Assembly (NCBI GenBank): GCA_031271245.1
Contig: JAISWC010000234.1
Coordinates: 1-10,127 of the forward strand
DNA length: 10,127 bases
Direction: 5' to 3'
From: Tannerella sp.
Lineage (GTDB): Bacteria; Bacteroidota; Bacteroidia; Bacteroidales; Tannerellaceae
This document shows positions 1 through 4,940 of the stretch, one piece after another. A program made the translations under genes and the position numbers. Position 1 is the stretch's first letter. Every line of letters starts with the position of its first letter. Under the pieces are notes generated by a model. That model was not told where the DNA came from. It worked only from the letters and a program-made list of their open reading frames with translations, and ran no database searches.

Positions 1-276
1 CTTGTCGACCGTCACGGTGAACGGTGTTTCGAGCATGGAAGTATTGTGCGTCACCTGCATGTCCAGTTCCAGTTCGACACAGCGTTCCTCCGTAATGGGA
101 GCGCACAACACGCCGCGACCGTGCGTCATCATGAAGTTCACCTTTTCCGGTGTAATCTTCTCGGCGGCAATGATGAAGTCGCCTTCATTTTCGCGATCTT
201 CATCGTCCACCACAATCAGGAATTTTCCCTCCCGAAAATCCTCGATCGCTTCTTCTATCGTATTCAGTTTTTCCAT
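1..276 (-). CDS. ribB: 3,4-dihydroxy-2-butanone 4-phosphate synthase (RibB, or N-terminus of fused RibBA), partial
   Basis: Only the first 92 codons are present; the gene runs off the left edge. The enzyme converts ribulose 5-phosphate to 3,4-dihydroxy-2-butanone 4-phosphate plus formate in cytoplasmic riboflavin synthesis. The call rests on the family signature visible at residues 25-33 (DDEDRENEG, acidic metal/substrate loop), followed by DFIIAAEKITPEKVNFMMTH and GRGVLCAPIT, then VTHNTSMLETPFTVTVD. All are collinear with the DHBP synthase N-terminal half. The ATG at 276-274 gives MEKLNTIEEAIEDFREGKF, the expected start of the family. In Bacteroidales this domain is commonly fused to GTP cyclohydrolase II (RibBA), but the window ends before that could be seen. 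It is the last gene of the minus-strand block and is separated from the gene upstream (521-1192) by a terminator, so it probably has its own promoter. Confidence 0.93.
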   Translation of the reverse strand, partial: MEKLNTIEEAIEDFREGKFLIVVDDEDRENEGDFIIAAEKITPEKVNFMMTHGRGVLCAPITEERCVELELDMQVTHNTSMLETPFTVTVDK

Positions 277-302
277 ACTAAAAACCCTGTGTTTTGTGCG
301 TA

Positions 303-310
303 AAAAAGTA
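303..310 (-). promoter_or_regulatory. Possible weak promoter -7 box for ribB
   Basis: On the minus strand TACTTTTT lies 26 nt ahead of the ribB ATG. It matches the Bacteroidetes -7 consensus TAnnTTTG at all but the last base. No clear -33 TTTG was found at the right distance. The box overlaps the edge of the inverted repeat at 308-445. The presence of a terminator upstream (449-498) implies that some promoter is needed here; whether it is this one is inference. Confidence 0.3.
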
Positions 311-445
311 GTTAGTAGTCGGCAGTTGATAGTTGGTAGGGTGGCTGTCCGGAGATTTCCGCTGCTACCGTTTACCGGCAGTATACTTTATCCGCGAGCT
401 GCCCTCTACTGTTCTACCAACAACTAACTGCTAACTACCAGCTAC
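308..445. repeat. Imperfect inverted repeat with about 32-bp arms
   Basis: The left arm (308-339) is built of GTAGTTAGTAG, GGCAGTTGATAG and TTGGTAG. The right arm (414-445) is its near reverse complement, starting CTACCAACAACTAACTGC and ending CTACCAGCTAC. The arms align over their whole length with one 1-nt gap and a handful of mismatches. They enclose about 74 bp with no evident coding content. The arms are themselves made of short TAGTTGGTAG-like words, so simple-sequence expansion is an alternative to a mobile, MITE-like origin. No flanking target duplication was recognised. The element lies between ribB and the terminator of the gene upstream. Confidence 0.6.
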
Positions 446-448
446 CTG

Positions 449-498
449 AATAAAAACAGTACCCGGCGGTTTTTTAAAAAAACACAGCCGGGTCTGTT
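449..498 (-). terminator. Intrinsic terminator after the 521-1192 gene
   Basis: Read on the minus strand, AACAGACCCGGC pairs with GCCGGGTACTGTT (one bulged base), and a TTTTTATT tract follows. The loop holds an additional TTTTTTT/AAAAAA pairing. The hairpin begins about 22 nt after the stop codon at 521, which fits termination of that gene and separates it from ribB. Read on the plus strand the U-tract is only TTTT, so it would be much weaker in that direction. Confidence 0.8.
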
Positions 499-520
499 TT
501 CCCAATCATTTTACAGCACA

Positions 521-1192
521 TCAATTAATAAAAAAAGACTCGATAGGTCCGACAGGGCCTTCTTTTCCATGTTCATTGGAATAGCGGACATACACATTGG
601 CCTGTTTTCCCAGGTCGGACGAATTGAATTGTATAATATGGCGCGCATTCGACGAGAAATCCAGTTTCTTGTACGCTTCTACCGATTCGGGTGTGATGCC
701 GGTTTCGGAGATGGCCAGGTAGAGATAACTGCCGGTGGCATGGAGCGGGAGTTTGCGTTTCTTGTTTTCTTCGTCGATGACGGTTGCTTCATACAGAAAT
801 GCACCCAGACGCTTTATGCTCACGATTCCGGTATCGGTCGGCACGGAGGCCGGTGTACGTATACCGTCGCGCGGCGTAATGCCGAAAACGGCCAGATCAG
901 CAGTGCTGATTGCCGTGTTGTAGCGGATATTTTCGTTCAGAAAATGCCGCCATTCTTTCTCAAGCACATCACGGGCTTCGTCGCGTGCTTCGCGGTTGCC
1001 CCTTGTTGCCGTATCAGGATCGGCAGCAAGCGCCTCTTTGGCAATGTAATCATTGTAAAGAGGGGTGATGACACCTAATTTCGCTTGTGAAATACCCCAG
1101 TTCGCCATATTTTGAACTACCTTCTGATAGGCGATCTTCATGTATTCCGTAAATGCCCGAATCGTTCGGGGAATAGCATCCTTCTTCATCAT
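521..1192 (-). CDS. Conserved Bacteroidales hypothetical protein with helical N-terminus and Fn3-like C-terminus
   Basis: This encodes 223 aa of unknown function. There is no signal peptide and no membrane segment, so a cytoplasmic protein is likely. The N-terminal half (about residues 10-95) is predicted helical from its composition, with the segments NWGISQAKLGVITPLYNDYI, ARDEARDVLEKEWRHFLNE and NIRYN. A short linker, GIRTPASVPTDTG (110-122), leads to a C-terminal domain (about 125-223) with beta character and the ending ANVYVRYSNEHGKEGPVGP. That ending resembles the last strands of a fibronectin type III fold. I recall similar MKKDAIP-type proteins with an RTP linker and a GEQGPW-like ending in many Bacteroidales, without assigned function. 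The start is ATG at 1192; ATG at 1189 is equally possible, and a TTG at 1198 is less likely. An intrinsic terminator follows. The 690-bp upstream gap carries a palindromic tandem array. Confidence 0.8.
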   Translation of the reverse strand: MMKKDAIPRTIRAFTEYMKIAYQKVVQNMANWGISQAKLGVITPLYNDYIAKEALAADPDTATRGNREARDEARDVLEKEWRHFLNENIRYNTAISTADLAVFGITPRDGIRTPASVPTDTGIVSIKRLGAFLYEATVIDEENKKRKLPLHATGSYLYLAISETGITPESVEAYKKLDFSSNARHIIQFNSSDLGKQANVYVRYSNEHGKEGPVGPIESFFIN

Positions 1193-1279
1193 TTTCAAAT
1201 TTAATCATTTAACTTCCAGTTCATTATATCTAATTTTTAAATCGCAATCATGCTTTTCGACCTTCTGTCACGAAGTTTC

Positions 1280-1551
1280 CGGGAAACTTCCCGCACTTTT
1301 CGGAACATCTTCCGGGGTTTCCGGAACATCTTCCACATTCTTCGGAACACCTTCCGGAGTTTTCGGAACATCTTCCGCGTTTTCCGGGAACCCTCCTGAT
1401 GTTCCGGAACATCTTCCGGAGACTTCGGAACATCTTCCACAAACCCCGGAATACCTTCCGCAACCTTCGGAACATCTTCCACAAACCCCGGAACATCTTC
1501 CGAAAACTCCGGGAAATGTTCCGGAAATTCCGGGAAATGTTCCGGAAACCT
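1280..1551. repeat. Tandem array of 13 units of a 21-bp palindrome-bearing repeat
   Basis: Units begin at 1280, 1301, 1322, 1343, 1364, 1385, 1405, 1426, 1447, 1468, 1489, 1510 and 1531. The core is CGGAACATCTTCC, followed by 8 more variable bases usually ending in TT, TC or CC. Each core is an imperfect palindrome (GGAA-N4-TTCC), and several unit joins or cores create TTCCGGAA. All units are 21 bp except the one at 1385-1404, which is 20 bp and degenerate in its core (CGGGAACCCTCC). The outer units (1280, 1510, 1531) carry the variant GGGAAA. Because 21 is divisible by 3 and the unit lacks stops, several frames stay open across the array. Confidence 0.92.
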
Positions 1552-1646
1552 TCCCGACAAACTGTGATACTCCGCAAAGTTTCCCCCTCGAAAGTTTCTG
1601 TGGAACGCTGTGTCTTCACTGGGTTGCTCGGTGTAATTCAGTTTTT

Positions 1647-1700
1647 TACACGGAGTTTCACGGAGAAGACTCAGAGCGACATCGAGAGACACGGAAAAAG
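1647..1700. repeat. Degenerate CACGGAG-type short repeat
   Basis: About five units with a period near 11 bp: ACACGGAGTTT, CACGGAGAAGA, CTCAGAGCGAC, ATCGAGAGACA, CGGAAAAAG. I recall that similar runs of ACGGAG words bordered by poly-T or poly-A occur as dispersed intergenic repeats in many Bacteroidetes and other environmental bacteria. Here the run is preceded by TTTTTT (1642-1647) and ends in AAAAAG. Function is unknown and no coding role is likely. Confidence 0.55.
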
Positions 1701-1880
1701 TATCCGCCTGCCGGCTACTGTCGCCCATGCATAAAATAATGCCGTGCGCAGTAGAACGCTCAAAAAAAGAATCTGATGGTTCCGCCGAAATCTGCAGCGA
1801 ATATAATGCTTTTTTTATCGAACAAAATACATTTTGCCCGAAAAAAAAATTTCAGTTTTCTTTAGTCTGCTGACTGTAAA

Positions 1881-3779
1881 TCATTTATCTGTTATATCCA
1901 TCAGTTCGTCGCAGACCTGGCAAATGCTTCGAATGTCGGCCAGCAGGAATTTGCGCCGATAGACGATAACCAGGTAGATGGGCAACCCGACGGGGAAAAA
2001 CCATCCGATCAGGACACCCGTTTGCCCGGTGACGTTTGTCCACCGGAAGGAATTGATGACGGGGAAATCCATCAGTTTGTTCAACACCAGATTCCGGTCG
2101 GAATTGCTGCCTTCCTCCACGAGTTGCTCCAGCGCGGCGGCGATACGTGCGGCCTCGTCGTCCTTCCCGCCGCGTTTCCAGAACGTGAGGTAGGGTATCC
2201 AGCGCCTGTTGGCGGCCAGCCAGCTTTCGCACAGCTGTTTCAGTTCCGCTGTATGACGGCGGAACAGGGCGTTGTCCAGCTGAAACATGATGACTTCCTT
2301 CTTTTCAATCTTCCGGCTGATGCGTATGCCCATCCACTTCTTGAACCCGTCGATGTAGGTATCGGCATTCAGGATGACGGAATCGTTTACAGCCTTGTAT
2401 GTGAGGAAAATCCCCAGCGGGAGCAGTACGGCCGAACTGAGCCACATGCCTTCCCAGGGCGTCCACATGCCGTTGCTGGCCATCTTGAAGCCGATGTTGT
2501 CGATGATGTAGTAGAAGATGAAAAGGAAGACGGAAATCACGGTCGGCATACCCAGTCCGCCTTTGCGGATGATCGCTCCCAGCGGCGCCCCGATAAAGAA
2601 AAAAACCAGGCAGGCGAACGAGAGCGTAAATTTTTTGTGCATTTCCGTGTGGTGCCGGCGCATTTCCTTTTCTTCGGCAGCCAGGAGGGTCGATTTGAAG
2701 ACATATTCGCTTTTCATGTTTTCGAACGCCGATTTGGCCCGGGTGAGGAGCGCGAGGCGGGCGCCGGCCGCTTTCGAGCGGTAGATTTCGTCGAAGTCCG
2801 GCAGCTCCTCCGCCGTTTCGCCGGCCGGCTCGCTGGCGACCGGGAAGTGCCGGTATTCGTTCAGGGTCTTTTTGTAGGACTGGTTATACAGCAGCGTCGC
2901 GTTCATCTCCTTCGCGCTGTCGAGGGAGAGGGTCATGGAGTCGATGGATCGGCGCAGGTCGGCCAGGTCTTTCCCGATGTAGCGGTTTTGCATGAGCGAT
3001 TCGTCGACCCGGTTGAAGTTGGCGTCAAATTTGATGAGTATTTCCTTCGTCTTGAACGTTTCTTTCCGGTAGGGCACCGGCTCGTTCGATTTCACGTTCC
3101 GTTCCCGGCTCTTCTGGCTGTTCAGGTTTTCGAACGCCTCGCCGCTGTACATCGAAAGAATCAGGTACAGTTTGTTGGTCGCCATTTTCAGCCGTCCGGA
3201 ATCGGCCACGATGACCCGTGCTTTGTTGAATCCTTCGGAATGGTCGTAAATCATCAGGTTTCTCAGCAGGCCGTCGCTTTCTTTTGTCTCCACATAAATA
3301 TTATAGCCTTCGACTTCACTTGAGAACGTTTTTTCGGGGATGTCCAGTTCGGGCGATTTCTGGCGCATGGAGTACAGCAGCGTCCACATCTTCACCTGCG
3401 AAGGCGGAATGATGTTGTTCTGGAAATAGAAGGCGCCCACCGCCACGAAACACAGCACGACAATCAGCGGCTTCATGATGCGGAAGAGCGAAATGCCCGC
3501 CGCCTTCATGGCCAGCAGTTCGAACTGTTCCCCCAGGCTCCCGAACGTCATCAGCGAAGCCAGCAGCACGGAGAGCGGCAGCGCCATCGGCACGAGCGAG
3601 AGCGCCGCATACGAAAGCATTTCGGCCAGCACGCTCAGTTCGATTCCCTTCCCCACCATGTCGTCGATGTATTTCCACAGAAACTGCATGAGGATAATAA
3701 ACAGACAAATGCCGAAGGTCATGATAAACAGCGGCAGGAACGTTTTCAACAGGAAAATGTACAATCGCTTTATTCGCAT
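1881..3779 (-). CDS. LptF/LptG (YjgP/YjgQ) family permease, long Bacteroidetes form
   Basis: This is a 632-aa inner-membrane protein of the family that, with LptB and LptC, extracts lipopolysaccharide from the inner membrane and drives it across the periplasm. The N-terminus (MRIKRLYIFLLKTFLPLFIMT) is typical of the family. Hydrophobic segments at about 13-34, 50-76 and 102-120 are followed by EQFELLAMKAAGIS (84-97), the conserved coupling region after TM2. A periplasmic stretch of about 260 residues follows, with a charged, probably coiled portion (260-380). A second transmembrane triplet lies at about 384-403, 411-432 and 442-462, with the conserved IGAPLGAIIRKGGLG (396-410). An extra C-terminal extension (about 480-632) carries one more hydrophobic hairpin (586-607). 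E. coli LptF/LptG are roughly 360 residues, so the insert and tail make this protein much longer. Whether it acts as LptF or LptG cannot be decided here. Start ATG at 3779. Confidence 0.9.
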   Translation of the reverse strand: MRIKRLYIFLLKTFLPLFIMTFGICLFIILMQFLWKYIDDMVGKGIELSVLAEMLSYAALSLVPMALPLSVLLASLMTFGSLGEQFELLAMKAAGISLFRIMKPLIVVLCFVAVGAFYFQNNIIPPSQVKMWTLLYSMRQKSPELDIPEKTFSSEVEGYNIYVETKESDGLLRNLMIYDHSEGFNKARVIVADSGRLKMATNKLYLILSMYSGEAFENLNSQKSRERNVKSNEPVPYRKETFKTKEILIKFDANFNRVDESLMQNRYIGKDLADLRRSIDSMTLSLDSAKEMNATLLYNQSYKKTLNEYRHFPVASEPAGETAEELPDFDEIYRSKAAGARLALLTRAKSAFENMKSEYVFKSTLLAAEEKEMRRHHTEMHKKFTLSFACLVFFFIGAPLGAIIRKGGLGMPTVISVFLFIFYYIIDNIGFKMASNGMWTPWEGMWLSSAVLLPLGIFLTYKAVNDSVILNADTYIDGFKKWMGIRISRKIEKKEVIMFQLDNALFRRHTAELKQLCESWLAANRRWIPYLTFWKRGGKDDEAARIAAALEQLVEEGSNSDRNLVLNKLMDFPVINSFRWTNVTGQTGVLIGWFFPVGLPIYLVIVYRRKFLLADIRSICQVCDELMDITDK

Positions 3780-3799
3780 TTACGCCTTTTTTTGAAGTG

Positions 3800-3807
3800 C
3801 AAAAGTA
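3800..3807 (-). promoter_or_regulatory. Bacteroidetes-type -7 promoter box for the LptF/G gene
   Basis: TACTTTTG on the minus strand matches TAnnTTTG exactly and lies 20 nt ahead of the ATG at 3779, giving a short leader. No clean -33 TTTG is present; TGTTTT stands about 20 nt further upstream. This suggests that the permease is transcribed independently of the START-like gene 129 bp upstream. Confidence 0.55.
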
Positions 3808-3852
3808 AAGCAAAACGGATAAAACAGGACATCCGGGATGTGAAACTACATT

Positions 3853-3879
3853 AAAAGCCGTCGGTATCGGTACCTCCGG
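3853..3879 (-). terminator. Possible terminator after the START-like gene
   Basis: On the minus strand CCG-GA-GGTA, loop CCGA, TACC-GA-CGG can form a 9-layer stem with a tandem G-A mismatch, followed by CTTTTAA. It begins 30 nt after the stop codon at 3909. The T-tract is short, so termination strength is uncertain. Confidence 0.4.
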
Positions 3880-3908
3880 TCGATGATTTCCCTTGTTTCA
3901 CGCCCGCA

Positions 3909-4292
3909 TCAAATCCCCAGCGACCGTTTCAGTTCATCTACCTGCGAATCCCACAGCGCGACGGCATCGGTCTTTTCGTCCGGCACGGTAAAGTCGGTAA
4001 TTTCAAGTGTCGTAGCGCCGGTCAGTTCGATGTCGTGAATCCTGAATTCAAAATAAGCGTGTTTGTCTTCATCGTTCAGCCAGCGGTAACGGACGGCTAC
4101 TTCCGGCCGGGTGAAAACAATTTCCGCTTCTTCATCCGTCTTGTTCCAGATAAAGGTGCATTTGTTGCTGCTGATTTTGACTTCGTCGGCAAACCATGCG
4201 GACAGCCCCATCGGTGTCGTCAAATGATTCCACAGGCTGTGGTTGGACACCTTGTCGAAAACGTATTCGATATGAAATTTCTCTTTTCTCAT
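3909..4292 (-). CDS. START-like domain (SRPBCC/AHSA1-type) protein
   Basis: This 127-aa protein spans a single START-like helix-grip domain. The family is seen in Bacteroidetes as small stand-alone proteins and usually binds hydrophobic ligands; no specific role is known. Visible features are the opening KEKFHIEYVFD (beta 1), LWNHLTTPMGLSAWFADEV (residues 20-38, the P-x-G-L-x-x-W-F-A-D motif typical of SRPBCC/AHSA1 proteins), FIWN (47-50), EIVF (57-60) with VRYRWL (67-72), AYFEFRI (79-85), TTLEITDF (94-101) and a C-terminal helix ALWDSQVDELKRSLG. No signal peptide or membrane segment is seen. I chose ATG 4292 because it gives the expected MxKEKFHIEY start; ATG 4295 immediately precedes it, and a longer form from TTG 4328 is unlikely. 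The gene diverges from rimP. Confidence 0.87.
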   Translation of the reverse strand: MRKEKFHIEYVFDKVSNHSLWNHLTTPMGLSAWFADEVKISSNKCTFIWNKTDEEAEIVFTRPEVAVRYRWLNDEDKHAYFEFRIHDIELTGATTLEITDFTVPDEKTDAVALWDSQVDELKRSLGI

Positions 4293-4324
4293 CATTTCAA
4301 TGTTGGCAATAAACTTTTCGCGGA

Positions 4325-4334
4325 GCAAGGTACA
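4325..4334 (-). promoter_or_regulatory. Possible promoter -7 region for the START-like gene
   Basis: The minus strand reads TGTACCTTGC, which resembles TAnnTTTG(C) with one T missing, about 32 nt before the ATG at 4292. There is no clear -33 box, but the sequence upstream is T-rich. This is weak evidence. Confidence 0.3.
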
Positions 4335-4396
4335 GAAAAAAAATGAAAAGAAACGGGGAAAATTGATTTTTTTTTTTCGGACACGTATTTTTTTTG

Positions 4397-4404
4397 TACA
4401 TTTG
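4397..4404 (+). promoter_or_regulatory. Bacteroidetes-type -7 promoter box for the rimP-nusA-infB operon
   Basis: TACATTTG, in the context TGTACATTTGCG, matches TAnnTTTG exactly. It is preceded by two T-tracts (T11 at 4367-4377 and T8 at 4388-4395), which may act as an UP-like element. A canonical -33 TTTG is not evident. Transcription would start near 4411, leaving a leader of about 55-60 nt that contains the hairpin at 4432-4457. Confidence 0.75.
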
Positions 4405-4431
4405 CGTCCGATAACGATAACGAGGAGAGAT

Positions 4432-4462
4432 GAAGAGGGGACGAATAGTCCCCCTTCTTTTT
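4432..4462 (+). promoter_or_regulatory. Terminator-shaped leader hairpin (putative attenuator) ahead of rimP
   Basis: GAAGAGGGGAC (4432-4442) pairs with GTCCCCCTTC (4448-4457) with one bulged A and a 5-nt loop, GAATA. TTTTT (4458-4462) follows and directly abuts the ATG at 4463. The stem strength and T-tract are those of an intrinsic terminator, yet it lies just before the first gene of an essential operon. That position suggests attenuation or control of ribosome access. I did not identify it with a named RNA family. Confidence 0.65.
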
Positions 4463-4468
4463 ATGGAC

Positions 4469-4936
4469 ATGATTGAAAAAGAGCGAATCATACGTTTGGC
4501 GGAGACGCATTTGGCGACATCGGAATGCTACCTTGTCGAGGTCTCGGTGGAAGCGGATAACCGAATTGTGGTGGAAATAGATCACGACACGGCTGTCGGC
4601 ATCGACGACTGTGTGGCGCTGAGTCGCTACCTCGAGGAGCGGCTGGATCGCGATGCGGAAGATTTCGAACTGGAAGTAGGTTCGACCGGTATTTCCGCAC
4701 CGTTTAAACTCGTTCGCCAGTATGTAAAAAACCGGGGAAACGAGGTGGAAATGCTGCTTGCGAACGGGGAAAAACGAACCGGCACGCTTCAGGCAGCAGA
4801 CGGACAGGGTGTGACCCTCGCCGTGGCAAGGGAAGTTAAGCCCGAAGGGGCGAAACGAAAAATGAAAGTCTTTGACGAACAGAGATATGCATACAGTGAA
4901 ATAAAATATACAAAAAACAGAGTAAGATTCAAGTAA
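4469..4936 (+). CDS. rimP: Ribosome maturation factor RimP
   Basis: RimP binds free 30S subunits and assists their maturation. The protein is 155 aa, the usual family length. The N-terminal domain (about 1-75) contains VVEIDHDTAVGIDDCVALSR (residues 34-53), followed by YLEERLD and DFELEVGSTGI (65-75), the characteristic end of the first domain. The C-terminal SH3-like domain (about 76-155) has PFKLVRQYVKNRGNEVEMLL and the Bacteroidetes ending VKPEGAKRK...YSEIKYTKNRVRFK. ATG 4469 (MIEKERI) matches the family start as I recall it. In-frame ATGs at 4463 and 4430 exist, but starting at 4430 would translate through the leader hairpin. The gene is the first of an operon and ends 4 nt before nusA. 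Confidence 0.93.
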   Translation: MIEKERIIRLAETHLATSECYLVEVSVEADNRIVVEIDHDTAVGIDDCVALSRYLEERLDRDAEDFELEVGSTGISAPFKLVRQYVKNRGNEVEMLLANGEKRTGTLQAADGQGVTLAVAREVKPEGAKRKMKVFDEQRYAYSEIKYTKNRVRFK

Positions 4937-4940
4937 AGTT

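Larger units (their letters stand above)
1193..1880. other. Long intergenic region between lptF-like gene and 521-1192 gene
   Basis: This 688-bp stretch between two minus-strand genes has no convincing gene. It holds the 21-bp tandem array (1280-1551) and the CACGGAG repeat (1647-1700), plus AT-rich ends (1199-1250 and 1790-1870). The AT-rich end next to the permease includes the 14-bp palindrome CAAAATACATTTTG at 1823-1836. Open frames of up to 199 codons exist on both strands, but they follow from the stop-free 21-bp repeat and read low-complexity heptads. No perfect TAnnTTTG promoter box was found on the minus strand; the nearest is TATTTTG inside the 1823-1836 palindrome. The transcript for the 521-1192 gene may therefore start upstream of the array. 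Confidence 0.7.

Noticed and set aside
1280..1551. CRISPR array
   Set aside because: The period is only 21 bp with drifting 8-bp spacers; there are no long identical repeats with unique spacers and no cas genes.
1140..1739. A 199-codon plus-strand frame through the 21-bp array, reading heptads such as TPEHLPQ
   Set aside because: It starts inside the opposite-strand gene, changes repeat phase at the 20-bp unit, and is explained by a stop-free 21-bp repeat.
1823..1836. 14-bp palindrome CAAAATACATTTTG as an operator
   Set aside because: It lies in an AT-rich stretch where such a dyad is not surprising, and it is far from the next start codon; kept only as a remark in the intergenic entry.
2022..3323. 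A 433-codon plus-strand frame over the permease gene
   Set aside because: It lies antisense to a well-supported membrane protein, and the translation shows no domain or hydrophobic pattern.
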